Positions 49,479 to 57,637 of a DNA stretch of 64,000 nucleotides are shown in pieces. This DNA is from Tsukamurella sp. 1534 (GTDB lineage Bacteria; Actinomycetota; Actinomycetes; Mycobacteriales; Mycobacteriaceae): assembly GCF_000312385.1 (NCBI RefSeq), contig NZ_HE997628.1, positions 90,229 through 154,228 of the forward strand. The letters are read 5' to 3'. The position numbers were made by a program, and so were the translations under genes. The notes beneath the pieces are model-generated. The model was not told the origin of the DNA. It saw only the letters and a list, made by a program, of their open reading frames with translations, and made no database searches. Every line of letters begins with the position of its first letter. Position 1 is the first letter of the stretch.

Positions 49479-49832
49479 TCAGTCCGTCTTGACCGCGAGC
49501 ACGGGGACGGGCGAGCCCAGGATGAGCCGCTGACTCACGCTGCCCAGCAGCGCCTTCCCCACGCGTGACCGGCGCCGGACGCCGATCACCAGCCGCTCGG
49601 CCCCGTACTCGGCGATCGCGTCGAGGACCGCGTCCGCGGGATCGCGATCGGCGCGGCCGGCGCGCTCGACCACCGTGACGCCGCCGTCCACGGCGACGCC
49701 CGCCACGTCGAGCGGGGTGAGCCCCACGTTGACCGCCACGAGGTCGGTGCCGAGGCGCTGCGCCTCGGCCGCGGCGGCGGCGAGGGCGGCGGGCCCCTCG
49801 GCGCTCTCCGGTACGGCGACGACGATGGTCAT
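49479..49832 (-). CDS. Universal stress protein (single domain)
   Basis: 117-residue UspA-fold protein. Recognisable parts: MTIVVAVPESAEGPAALAAA, GTDLVAVNVGL, and AERLVIGVRRRSRVGKALLG followed by SVSQRLILGSPVPVLAVKTD. The sequence G-x-R-R-R-x-x-x-G-K-x-x-x-G-S-x-S-Q may form the ATP-phosphate contact. It is 50 bp downstream of a close paralogue in the same direction (same length, about half the residues equal). TAAGGT 7 nt before ATG 49832 suggests a separate leaderless transcript. It probably works with the stress protein upstream; function unknown. Confidence 0.88.
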   Translation of the reverse strand: MTIVVAVPESAEGPAALAAAAAEAQRLGTDLVAVNVGLTPLDVAGVAVDGGVTVVERAGRADRDPADAVLDAIAEYGAERLVIGVRRRSRVGKALLGSVSQRLILGSPVPVLAVKTD

Positions 49833-49882
49833 GGCGAGCACCTTACCGGCGCCCGCCACGACCATCGACCGATGCGAGGCCC

Positions 49883-50236
49883 TCAGTCCGCCTTGACCGC
49901 GAGGACGGGGATGGGCGAGTTGAGGATCAGCCGCTGGCTCACGCTGCCGAGCACGGCCTTGCTCACCGCGCTCCTCCGGCGCACGGCGATCACGAGCCGC
50001 GTGGGGCCGCGCTCCTCGATCTCGTCGAGCACGGCGTCGACGGGGTCGCGGTCGCCCCGGCCGGTGCGTTCGACGACGGTGACCGGAACGGATTCGTCGA
50101 GTCCCGACAGGTCGAGCCTCGTGATCCCGATGTTGACGGCGATGAGGTCTGTCCCGAGCGACTTGGCCTCCTCGACACCCGCGCGGAGCGCGACGGGGCC
50201 CTCGGAGGTGCCGGGCACGGCGACGATGATGCTCAT
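49883..50236 (-). CDS. Universal stress protein (paralogue)
   Basis: 117 residues, equal in length to the next gene downstream. It starts MSIIVAVPGTSEGPVALRAG, then GTDLIAVNIGITRLDLSG, and ends with TRLVIAVRRRSAVSKAVLGS and SVSQRLILNSPIPVLAVKAD. AAGGAG is 7 nt before ATG 50236. It follows the sugar-porter gene after 18 bp and is likely cotranscribed, so the transporter and stress protein may share regulation. The pair looks like a tandem duplication. Confidence 0.88.
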   Translation of the reverse strand: MSIIVAVPGTSEGPVALRAGVEEAKSLGTDLIAVNIGITRLDLSGLDESVPVTVVERTGRGDRDPVDAVLDEIEERGPTRLVIAVRRRSAVSKAVLGSVSQRLILNSPIPVLAVKAD

Positions 50237-50254
50237 GAATGGTCTCCTTGGGGC

Positions 50255-51703
50255 TCAGCGGAAGTCGCCGGCGGCGAAGGACTCCTCGAGTTCCTCCAGC
50301 GAACGGCCGCTCGTATTGGGCAGGGTCTTGTAGATCAGGAACGCGAACAGCGCGCACACCACGAAGAAGAAGCCGTACGTCCCTACGATGCCGCCGACCT
50401 TGATCAGCGTGGGGAAGGCCTGGCCCACAGCGGCGTTGGTGAGCCAGAGGATGAGCACGGACAGGCCCATGCCGAAGCCGCGCAGCCGCAGCGGGAACAA
50501 CTCGGACAGGCATACCCAGACGGGCACGTTGAGGGCCGTCTGCATGGCGAGCACGAACAGGGCGACGAACACGAGGACGGCGTACGCCTGGATCTTGCCC
50601 GGGGGGAGGAAGGTCGCGGAGAGCACCGTGAGCCCGTGGCAGACGGTGACCCCGACCATGCCCATCAGGATGAGCTTGCGTCGCGGGATCCGGTCGATGA
50701 GGAGGAACAGGCAGATCGAGCTGCCGACCACTGCGGCGACGCCCATGAAGATGTTCGCGATCGGCGCCGCGCTGCTGCTGAACCCCGCGGTCTTGAGCAT
50801 CTCGGTGCCGTAGTACATGACCGAGTTGATGCCGGTGAGTTGCTGGGCGACCGCCAGGATGATCGCGGCCAGCATGATCCTGCGCACCCACGGGATCGCG
50901 AGGTCGGCGAATCCGCCGGTCTGCGACGCCTCCTCCTCCTGGGCCAGTTCTTCGACCTCGGCCATCTCCGCTCGCGCCCGGTCCTCGGTGCGGACCTGCA
51001 TCAGCACGGCGAGCGCCTCGTCGTCGCGGCCCTTGGAGATGTACCAGCGCGGGGACTCCGGCATCTTCAGCATGCCGAGGAACAGGCAGACCGCGGGGAT
51101 CGCGCAGATCGCGAGCATGATCCGCCACACGCCGGAATGCCCGTCGGGATTGTCGGCGGTGAGCGGGGGCCACACGGAAGCGATGATCGCGTTGACCACG
51201 AAGGCGGCGAGCTGGCCCACCACGATGGCGAGCTCGTTCCGGCCGCCCAGCGTGCCGCGTCGTTCGGTCGGCGCGAGCTCGGAGAGGTAGACGGGGACGA
51301 CGACCGACGCACCGCCCACCGCGAGGCCGAGCACGAACCGGGCGGGCAACATCATCGTCAGGCCGGGCGCCACCACGGCGCCGAGCGTCCCGACGAAGAA
51401 GATGATCGACAGGATGATCATGGTCTTCCGGCGGCCGATCGCATCGGCGAGCCGCCCGCACACGAGCGAGCCGATCGCCGCACCGATCAGCAGCGTGCTG
51501 ACGACCAGGCCCTCGGTGGTGGTGTTCAGTCCGAGGTCGTGCTTCATCGGCTCCAGCGCGCCGTTGAGCACGCCGGTGTCGTAGCCGAAGAGCAGGCCAC
51601 CGAACGTCGCCACGACGGCGACGAGGTCCATGCGGCGCTGGTGGGGGCCGGGTCTGAGGGCCGGCAGTCTGGTGCCGCCCTCCGCGGCGCTGGCGTGTGA
51701 CAC
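50255..51703 (-). CDS. Sugar-porter-family MFS transporter
   Basis: 482 residues. The sugar-porter signatures are clear: ATFGGLLFGYDTGVLNGALE in helix 1, GRLADAIGRRKTMIILSI, PVYLSELAPTERRGTLGGRN, MPESPRWYISKGRDDEALAV and AVAQQLTGINSVMYYGTEML. The C-terminal CLSELFPLRLRGFGMGLSVL resembles myo-inositol (IolT) and xylose/arabinose symporters. GTG 51703 has AAGGAG at 5 nt. It is divergent from Gfo/Idh gene 1 and cotranscribed with universal stress genes. The nearby dehydrogenases suggest inositol or a related polyol as substrate; that is inference. Confidence 0.93.
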   Translation of the reverse strand: MSHASAAEGGTRLPALRPGPHQRRMDLVAVVATFGGLLFGYDTGVLNGALEPMKHDLGLNTTTEGLVVSTLLIGAAIGSLVCGRLADAIGRRKTMIILSIIFFVGTLGAVVAPGLTMMLPARFVLGLAVGGASVVVPVYLSELAPTERRGTLGGRNELAIVVGQLAAFVVNAIIASVWPPLTADNPDGHSGVWRIMLAICAIPAVCLFLGMLKMPESPRWYISKGRDDEALAVLMQVRTEDRARAEMAEVEELAQEEEASQTGGFADLAIPWVRRIMLAAIILAVAQQLTGINSVMYYGTEMLKTAGFSSSAAPIANIFMGVAAVVGSSICLFLLIDRIPRRKLILMGMVGVTVCHGLTVLSATFLPPGKIQAYAVLVFVALFVLAMQTALNVPVWVCLSELFPLRLRGFGMGLSVLILWLTNAAVGQAFPTLIKVGGIVGTYGFFFVVCALFAFLIYKTLPNTSGRSLEELEESFAAGDFR

Positions 51704-51940
51704 GGGTACTCCTTCGAGGCGGATCGGGGGCCGGACCGAGGTTCGGCTAGTGGATAGGATGGCAGTGATCCACGACACAATCAAGAGGTTTCGGCAAGTT
51801 TGTTCATACATTAAGACGAGAAGTCACAAATCTCGCGATCGGTTCGTCCGTGACGACCGGTGGATGCGTCTGTACCGGCGTCGATGTCCCGAGGAAGATT
51901 TGTATTTACATCAGGTCATGTGATCCGTATCGTCCTCGCC
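51704..51940. promoter_or_regulatory. Divergent promoter region of the sugar porter and Gfo/Idh gene 1
   Basis: No gene is seen in this 237-bp region. It is AT-richer than its surroundings around 51775-51840. GTGGAT (51750-51755) and ATCCAC (51768-51773) form perfect 6-bp arms around 12 nt. TATCGT at 51928-51933 lies 7 nt before ATG 51941, the -10 box of a leaderless transcript. One of the two LacI proteins encoded further right could act here, but neither of their palindromes is repeated in it. Confidence 0.55.
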
Positions 51941-53107
51941 ATGACGAATGATCTGCAGCCGGTACGCGTCGCGGTGATCGGGATGGGGTGGATGGGCCGC
52001 GTGCACGCGCAGGCCTATGTCCGTGTGCCCCACCACTATCCCGAGGGGCCCGCGCTTCCCGAGCTCGTGGCGGTGGCCGACGACGTGCCCGGCCGCGCCG
52101 AGACCTTCGCCGCGCGATTCGGCGCCCGCACCGCCGCGACGGACTGGCGCGCGGTCCTGGACGACCCGTCGGTCGACGCGGTGTCCGTGACGGTGCCGAA
52201 CTTCCTGCACCGCGAGATCGGCAGCGCCGTGCTCGATGCGGGGAAGCATCTGTGGATCGAGAAGCCCGTGGGCCTCACCGAAGCGGATGCCGTCGCGGTC
52301 GCGGAGGCGGCGGCCCGCAACGACCGGCGCACCGCGGTCGGCTTCAACTACCGCAACGCCCCGGCGGTGCAGGCGGCGCGCGCCCTCGTCGCGGACGGCC
52401 GGATCGGCGACGTGACCCACGCCCGGTTCCGGTTCTTCAGCGATTACGCCGCGCATCCGGACGGGGCACTCACCTGGCGGTACCGGGCCGACCGGGGTGG
52501 CAACGGGGTGCTGGGCGATCTGGGCTCGCACGGTGTGGACCTCATCCGCTACCTGCTCGGTGACATCGACTCCCTCGTCGCCGACACCGCGATCTTCATC
52601 CCCGAGCGGTCCGAGCCGGCGGGTGCGACATCGGGACACCAGCTCGCCACCGGCGGCCGGCGCGGCGCGGTGGAGAACGACGACTTCCTCTCCGCGCAGC
52701 TGCGCCTCGCGTCGGGCGCCCGGTGCGTACTCGAGGCGAGCAGAGTGGCCGTGGGGGAACAGAACTCGTACGGCTTCGAGATCCACGGCACCGAGGGAAT
52801 GCTGCGGTGGGACTACCGGCGCATGGGGGAACTGGAGACCTCCCTCGGCGAGTCGTACCAGGATCAGCCCTCCACCACGCTGTTCGTCGGCCCGGGCAGT
52901 GGGGACTACGCGGCCTTCCAGCCGGGCGCCGCCAATCCGATGGGTTACGACGACCTCAAGGTGATCGAGGCGCAGCACTTCCTCCGGTCGATCGTGACCG
53001 GCGAACCGGAGGGCGCCACCGTGGCCGATGCGGTCTTCAGCGCCCGCGCCCTCGACGCGATGACCACCTCCGTCGCGGACGGACGGTGGGTCCCGCTGCG
53101 GTCGTGA
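51941..53107 (+). CDS. Gfo/Idh/MocA-family oxidoreductase 1
   Basis: 388 residues. The Rossmann motif VAVIGMGWMGRVHAQAYVRV at residues 8-27, the EKP lysine in GKHLWIEKPVGLTEADAVAV and the substrate-site GDLGSHGVDLIRYLLGDID with Asp and His define the family. The C-terminal beta-sheet domain includes VENDDFLSAQLRLASGA. These NAD(P)-dependent enzymes oxidise or reduce sugars, inositols and related alcohols. The TATCGT box 7 nt before ATG 51941 suggests leaderless expression. It is the left-most of five such genes here and converges on the isomerase gene. Confidence 0.93.
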   Translation: MTNDLQPVRVAVIGMGWMGRVHAQAYVRVPHHYPEGPALPELVAVADDVPGRAETFAARFGARTAATDWRAVLDDPSVDAVSVTVPNFLHREIGSAVLDAGKHLWIEKPVGLTEADAVAVAEAAARNDRRTAVGFNYRNAPAVQAARALVADGRIGDVTHARFRFFSDYAAHPDGALTWRYRADRGGNGVLGDLGSHGVDLIRYLLGDIDSLVADTAIFIPERSEPAGATSGHQLATGGRRGAVENDDFLSAQLRLASGARCVLEASRVAVGEQNSYGFEIHGTEGMLRWDYRRMGELETSLGESYQDQPSTTLFVGPGSGDYAAFQPGAANPMGYDDLKVIEAQHFLRSIVTGEPEGATVADAVFSARALDAMTTSVADGRWVPLRS

Positions 53108-53133
53108 ACCGGAGGCGCGGGCGCGCAAACCCC

Positions 53134-54144
53134 TCAGCCCGGTGAGTCGGCGAGCGCGCGGTCGGCGGCCTTGAGCACCTCGGCCGCCGCCGCGACGCCC
53201 TCGACGGGGCCGAGCTCGGTGTCCTCGTGCTCGATGTTGACGAGCATCCCGGGATCCACCTCGTGCAGGGCGCGCAGGAACTCGGTCCAATAGGCCGTGT
53301 CGTGGCCCTTGCCGAGCGCCACGAAGTCCCACGCCGACTCCTTCGGCCACTCGTTCGCCCACTCGTCGCCGCCCAGGTTGGTGCGCGACTCGTCGGGACG
53401 CAGCCGGCGGAAACCGTTGTCCAGCACCCCGTTCAGCGCGGCGTTCGCGGGGTTGATCCGGACGTCCTTCGCGGCGGCGTGGAACACCAGGTCGCCCAGG
53501 TGCCGCACTACCGCCACGGGATCCATCTGCTGCCAGAACAGGTGCGAGGCGTCGAGCTCCACGCCCACGTGGGTGGCCCGGGTACGTTCGATCAGCTCGT
53601 GCACCGAATCGCAGTTGAACACCACGTTCTGCGGGTGCAGCTCCAGGGCCACCTTCACCCCGTGGTCGCGGGCGAACCGGTCGGTCTCGCGCCAGAACTC
53701 GGTGACGATCTCCCACTGGTGGTCGAGCACGTCGAGGGCGGCGGAGTTCCACGCGTTGACGATCCAGTTGGTCCGGCGCGCGCCGGGCTCACCGCCGGGC
53801 AGTCCCGACATGGTGACGACCCGGTCCTGGCCCAGGCGTGCGGCGAGGCGGATGGACCGGCGCACGTCCTCCGCGTGCTTCGGTCCGATGGCCGGGTTCG
53901 GGTGCAGCGGGTTGCCGTTGCAGTTCAGGCCGGCGATCGCGACGCCGGTGCCCTCGAAGTGGCCCAGGTAGTCGTCGCGGGCGGTATCGCTGGCGAGGAT
54001 GTCGTCCATGCCGGGGACGTGGACGGGCGGCAGGAATCCGCCGGTGTTGATCTCGATGCCGGTGAGGCCGACTCCGGCGATCACCTCGATGGCCTCGGGG
54101 AGCGGGCGGTCGTGCAGGATGGCGTTGTACAGGCCGAGTCTCAT
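53134..54144 (-). CDS. Sugar phosphate isomerase/epimerase family protein (IolE/IolH-like)
   Basis: 336-residue TIM barrel of the AP-endonuclease-2 family. Metal-binding residues are visible: Glu in VALELHPQN, Asp/His in VGVELDASHLFWQQMDP, His in VFHAAAKDVRIN and Glu in MLVNIEHEDTELGP. Such proteins isomerise, epimerise or dehydrate keto-sugars or inosoles. It pairs in one direction with Gfo/Idh gene 2 (25-bp gap), which fits a two-step oxidation-isomerisation. GGAG is 6 nt before ATG 54144. The sequence WPKESAWDFVALGKGHD is typical of actinobacterial members. The substrate cannot be told. Confidence 0.9.
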   Translation of the reverse strand: MRLGLYNAILHDRPLPEAIEVIAGVGLTGIEINTGGFLPPVHVPGMDDILASDTARDDYLGHFEGTGVAIAGLNCNGNPLHPNPAIGPKHAEDVRRSIRLAARLGQDRVVTMSGLPGGEPGARRTNWIVNAWNSAALDVLDHQWEIVTEFWRETDRFARDHGVKVALELHPQNVVFNCDSVHELIERTRATHVGVELDASHLFWQQMDPVAVVRHLGDLVFHAAAKDVRINPANAALNGVLDNGFRRLRPDESRTNLGGDEWANEWPKESAWDFVALGKGHDTAYWTEFLRALHEVDPGMLVNIEHEDTELGPVEGVAAAAEVLKAADRALADSPG

Positions 54145-54169
54145 GTCGTACTCCGATGGTCCGGTGGGG

Positions 54170-55384
54170 TCAGATATGGGTGAGCGGGGCGATCAGGTCC
54201 ACGGGGGCGCCGCCCCGGGCGGCGGAGCGGGCGACCGCGTCGATGAGTTCCATGTTGTGCAGCCCGTCGGCGAAATCGGCGTTGCGGGGGAGGGATTCGT
54301 CGGCGGGCAGCCCGGCGACCTCCTCAAGGAAGGCGCGTGCCTGGAACACGAATCCGTCGTTCTGGCCGACGCCGACGCCGGGCGCGTCCATCGCGAGGCC
54401 GCCGCGCCAGTACGGGTGCTCCGGGCCCAGGGTGATGGTGCGCGGGCCGGCCAGGTCGTGGTCGTCGTCGGCGAGCACGACCTCCACCTGCCCGGGCCTG
54501 CGGAAGTCGAACGAGGCCGATCCGCGCTCGCAGAACACCTCGAACTTCAGGGTGTTCGGGTGGCCGGCCGCCACCCGGGACACCTGGAGGGCGCCGGTGC
54601 CGCCGTTCTCGAAGTCCACGAAGAACCCCGCGACGTCGTCGTTCTCGACGGTCTCGCGCCGGTCGCTCACGGCGGCGTGCTCGTGCCCGACGACCCGGCC
54701 GAGCGGCGTGGGCCGGGTGCCGAACGCGGTGTGCAGGGTGGCGCCGCGCACGGTCGCGATCCGGCCGCCGAACAGCTCGGCGATGTACGTGAGGTGGCTG
54801 CCCACGTCGGCCAGTGCTCCCGAGCCCGCGGGGCCCTTGAATCGCCAGCTGATGGGTCCGTCGGGGTCGCACGCGTAATCGGTCCAGTACGCACCGTCGA
54901 AGTTGACGAGCCGCCCGAGCCTGCCGCTGCGCACCAGGTCGCCGAGCAGCGCGATGCCGGGGGAGCGGAGGTACGTCAGGCCGATCCTGCCGAAGACGCC
55001 GCGCGCCTGCGCCGAGCCGGCGGCGCCGACCATGGCCCGGGCGTCGTCGAGGCCGGCGGCCAGCGGCTTCTCGCAGAGCACGTGCTTCCCCGCGGCGAGC
55101 AGGGCCTCGACCACGGGGCGGTGCAGCGCGTTCGCGACCACGACGCTGACCACGTCGATGTCGTCGGCCGCGGCGATCGCCTCCCAGGAGGTGTCGTGCC
55201 GCGCGAAACCGAACCGGCGCGCGGTCTCCACCGCGAGTGGTGCGTGCGCGTCGGCGACCGACACCAGCCGGACGTCGGGGAGTCCGGGGCCGTAGACGGC
55301 GGTCGCCGCGCGATACCCGGCCGCGTGCGCCTTGCCCGCCATCCCGGCGCCGATCACGGCGACGCCGATGCTGTTGTGGTTCAT
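54170..55384 (-). CDS. Gfo/Idh/MocA-family oxidoreductase 2
   Basis: 404 residues. NAD motif GVAVIGAGMAGKAHAAGYRA, EKP motif in GKHVLCEKPLAAGLDDARAM, substrate site ISWRFKGPAGSGALADVGSH. The central GFFVDFENGGTGALQVSRVA and the final EDLGS-type region fit sugar or inositol dehydrogenases. GAAGGAGG lies directly before ATG 55384. It is divergent from the LacI gene with the 16-bp palindrome between, so the isomerase-dehydrogenase pair is probably repressed by that LacI protein. Confidence 0.93.
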   Translation of the reverse strand: MNHNSIGVAVIGAGMAGKAHAAGYRAATAVYGPGLPDVRLVSVADAHAPLAVETARRFGFARHDTSWEAIAAADDIDVVSVVVANALHRPVVEALLAAGKHVLCEKPLAAGLDDARAMVGAAGSAQARGVFGRIGLTYLRSPGIALLGDLVRSGRLGRLVNFDGAYWTDYACDPDGPISWRFKGPAGSGALADVGSHLTYIAELFGGRIATVRGATLHTAFGTRPTPLGRVVGHEHAAVSDRRETVENDDVAGFFVDFENGGTGALQVSRVAAGHPNTLKFEVFCERGSASFDFRRPGQVEVVLADDDHDLAGPRTITLGPEHPYWRGGLAMDAPGVGVGQNDGFVFQARAFLEEVAGLPADESLPRNADFADGLHNMELIDAVARSAARGGAPVDLIAPLTHI

Positions 55385-55440
55385 GGGCCCTCCTTCGAGG
55401 AAAGTGGATGTGCAGCCGGTGACGGCCTAGACTGATGGTT

Positions 55441-55456
55441 GTTGGAGCGCTCCAAC
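55441..55456. promoter_or_regulatory. LacI-type operator between Gfo/Idh gene 2 and LacI gene 1
   Basis: GTTGGAGCGCTCCAAC is a perfect 16-bp palindrome with the central CG common to LacI/GalR operators, in the 116-bp divergent gap. LacI protein 1 should bind it and control both directions. Confidence 0.85.
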
Positions 55457-55500
55457 AGAATGATGCTCAATGTTCTTATGTCCTGTCAAGGGGGTACAGC

Positions 55501-56511
55501 GTGGCGAATCGGCCGACGATCTACGACGTCGCCCAGCGGGCGGGGGTGTCGAAATCGCTCGTGTCCCTGGTCATGCAGGGGTCCCCGCGGGTCGGAGAGT
55601 CGTCGCGCGCGGCGGTGCGGGCGGCGATCGCCGAGCTGGGATACCGGCCGAGTCGCGCCGCGGCCAGCCTCGCGGCCTCGCGCACGCGCACTGTGGGCGT
55701 GCTCATCGACGACTACACCAACCTCTGGTTCGTCGATCTGGTGCGCGGTCTGCACGCCGCCCTGGGGCCCGCGGGCTATCGCCTCGCGGTGGTCGACGTG
55801 GCGAGCGCCGGCCAGGCGGAGGACCCCGTCGAGTCCATGCTCTCGATGCGGGTCGACGGGATGGTGCTCGGCATGGACCCGCCGCAGACCCTCGTCGATC
55901 TCGACGGTGCGCCGCACGTGCCGCCGGTCGTCGTGGCGGGGACCCGGGAGGACCGGGACCTGCCGTACGACGCGGTGGCGAACGACGACGCGGAGGGCGC
56001 GCGCCTCGCCGCCCGGCACCTCGTCGGGCTGGGGCACCGCCGGCTGGGACAGCTCCCGGTCGCGGGCGGGGCCGGAACGGCCCGGAGCGCGGCCTTCGCG
56101 GCCGAGGCGGGGCGCCTCGGCGCGGTCGTGGTCGAGGCCGGACGGGCGGCGCAGGCCACGGACGACGCGGGGTTCCGCGCCGCGGCGGAGGTACTGGAAC
56201 GGGATCGGTCCGTCACCGCGCTGTTCGCGGCGAACGACGTGATGGCGGTGGGCGCCATGGGGGCCGCCCGCGCGGCGGGGGTCGACGTTCCCCGCGAGCT
56301 GTCGGTGGTCGGCTACGACGACACGTCGCTCGCCGCGGCCCGCCTGATCGGGCTGACGACGGTGGACGACCGCAGCTTCGACGTGGGCCGGACGGCGGGC
56401 GAACTGCTGCTCCCGCGCATGTCCGAGGAGCGGCGTGGGCGCGCCGCGCCCGTCCGTCGGATGCTCGAACCGCGCCTCGTCGTGCGGTCGACGACGGTGT
56501 CGCCTCCGTGA
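55501..56511 (+). CDS. LacI-family regulator 1
   Basis: 336 residues. The HTH and hinge (RPTIYDVAQRAGVSKSLVSL, then LGYRPSRAAASLAASRTRTV) lead to a periplasmic-binding-like sugar domain (VGVLIDDYTNLWFVDLVRGL, TALFAANDVMAVGAMGAARA, LSVVGYDDTSLAAARLIGLT). AAGGGGG is 6 nt before GTG 55501. It stands between the divergent dehydrogenase-isomerase pair and the ABC importer, and may control both. The effector is presumably a sugar or inositol derivative taken up by that importer. Confidence 0.95.
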   Translation: MANRPTIYDVAQRAGVSKSLVSLVMQGSPRVGESSRAAVRAAIAELGYRPSRAAASLAASRTRTVGVLIDDYTNLWFVDLVRGLHAALGPAGYRLAVVDVASAGQAEDPVESMLSMRVDGMVLGMDPPQTLVDLDGAPHVPPVVVAGTREDRDLPYDAVANDDAEGARLAARHLVGLGHRRLGQLPVAGGAGTARSAAFAAEAGRLGAVVVEAGRAAQATDDAGFRAAAEVLERDRSVTALFAANDVMAVGAMGAARAAGVDVPRELSVVGYDDTSLAAARLIGLTTVDDRSFDVGRTAGELLLPRMSEERRGRAAPVRRMLEPRLVVRSTTVSPP

Positions 56512-56588
56512 CCGACCGTCGCAATGTGCGTATGTCTGAACAAACCCTAGTCATTGGCTGTGATCTGTACTACATTCGGCCCAGCGGG

Positions 56589-56600
56589 TGAGCAGGCTCA
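56589..56600. promoter_or_regulatory. Short palindrome before the ABC importer operon
   Basis: TGAGC-AG-GCTCA forms 5-bp arms, 27 bp before ATG 56627. It does not match the LacI operator at 55441. It may be an operator; evidence is weak. Confidence 0.3.
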
Positions 56601-56626
56601 TCCGGTGAGGTCGAAGGGACACACAA

Positions 56627-57637
56627 ATGAAGAAGACCGAGCGACGATTCCGGGGTGCGATGGCTGCGGCCGCCGCAGGCACCGCGGTCGTGCTGGCAGT
56701 GGCGGGATGCTCGAACACCGGTGGGGCGCCCCGGGACACCGGGGAGGGCGCCGGCGTGGGGTCCGCGGGGACCAAGAAGCTCACGATCGCGATGATCACC
56801 CACCAGCAGCCGGGCGACACCTTCTGGGACCTGATCCGCAAGGGCGCTGAGATGGCGGCGAAGAAGGACAACGTCACGCTCCGCTACTCGAACGATCCGC
56901 AGGCGCCGAACCAGGCCAACCTGGTGCAGACCGCGATCGACTCGAAGGTCGACGGCATCGCGCTGACGCTGGCCACGCCGAGCGCGATGGCCCCGGCGGT
57001 GGCCGCCGCGCAGCGCGCCGGGATCCCGGTCGCCGCGTTCAACGCCGGCTTCAACGAATACCAGGGCATGGGGATCACGCAGTACTTCGGCCAGGACGAG
57101 ACGACCGCGGGCACCGCCGTCGGCGAGCGCCTCATGAAGGAGGGCGCCAAGAAGGCCGTCTGCATCATCCAGCAGCAGGGGCAGGTGCAGCTCGAATCGC
57201 GGTGCGCCGGAGTCAAGGCCGGATTCACGGGCGGCACCGTGGAGAACCTCAACGTCAACGGCGAGGACATGTCCGACGTGCAGTCCAAGGTGACCGCGAA
57301 GCTGCAGCAGGACCCGAGCATCGACCGGGTGGTCGCGCTCGGCGCGCCGTACGCGCTGGGCGCGGTCAAGGCGCGGGCAGGCACCTCCAGCAAGGCGGCG
57401 GTCGTCTCGTTCGACACGAACGCCGCGATGATCGACGCGATCAAGTCCGGCGACGTGGCGTGGGCCGTCGACCAGCAGCCCTACCTCCAGGGCTACCTCG
57501 CCATCGACTCCCTGTGGCTGTACCTCACCAATCGCAACGTGATCGGCGGAGGCCAGGCGGTCTCCACCGGCCCGGCGTTCATCGACAAGTCGAACGTGGA
57601 CGCCGTCGCCGAGCTCGCGAAGGCGGGGACCCGCTGA
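56627..57637 (+). CDS. Sugar ABC importer substrate-binding lipoprotein
   Basis: 336 residues. The lipobox VVLAVAGC sets the lipid anchor at Cys28, behind a basic n-region. The mature protein is a Peripla_BP_4 sugar-binding fold: LTIAMITHQQPGDTFWDLIR, YSNDPQAPNQANLVQTAIDS, ALTLATPSAMAPAVAAAQRA, GIPVAAFNAGF and DRVVALGAPYALGAVKARAG. The family takes ribose, xylose, fructose or inositol. AAGGGA is 7 nt before ATG 56627. Its stop overlaps the permease ATG by one base (TGATG), making a three-gene transport operon. Confidence 0.95.
   Translation: MKKTERRFRGAMAAAAAGTAVVLAVAGCSNTGGAPRDTGEGAGVGSAGTKKLTIAMITHQQPGDTFWDLIRKGAEMAAKKDNVTLRYSNDPQAPNQANLVQTAIDSKVDGIALTLATPSAMAPAVAAAQRAGIPVAAFNAGFNEYQGMGITQYFGQDETTAGTAVGERLMKEGAKKAVCIIQQQGQVQLESRCAGVKAGFTGGTVENLNVNGEDMSDVQSKVTAKLQQDPSIDRVVALGAPYALGAVKARAGTSSKAAVVSFDTNAAMIDAIKSGDVAWAVDQQPYLQGYLAIDSLWLYLTNRNVIGGGQAVSTGPAFIDKSNVDAVAELAKAGTR

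Noticed and set aside
49479-51461. A 660-codon minus-strand frame ending in the universal stress protein
   Set aside because: Only the last 117 codons, from ATG 49832, match a family; the rest is the out-of-frame shadow of the sugar porter and second stress protein.
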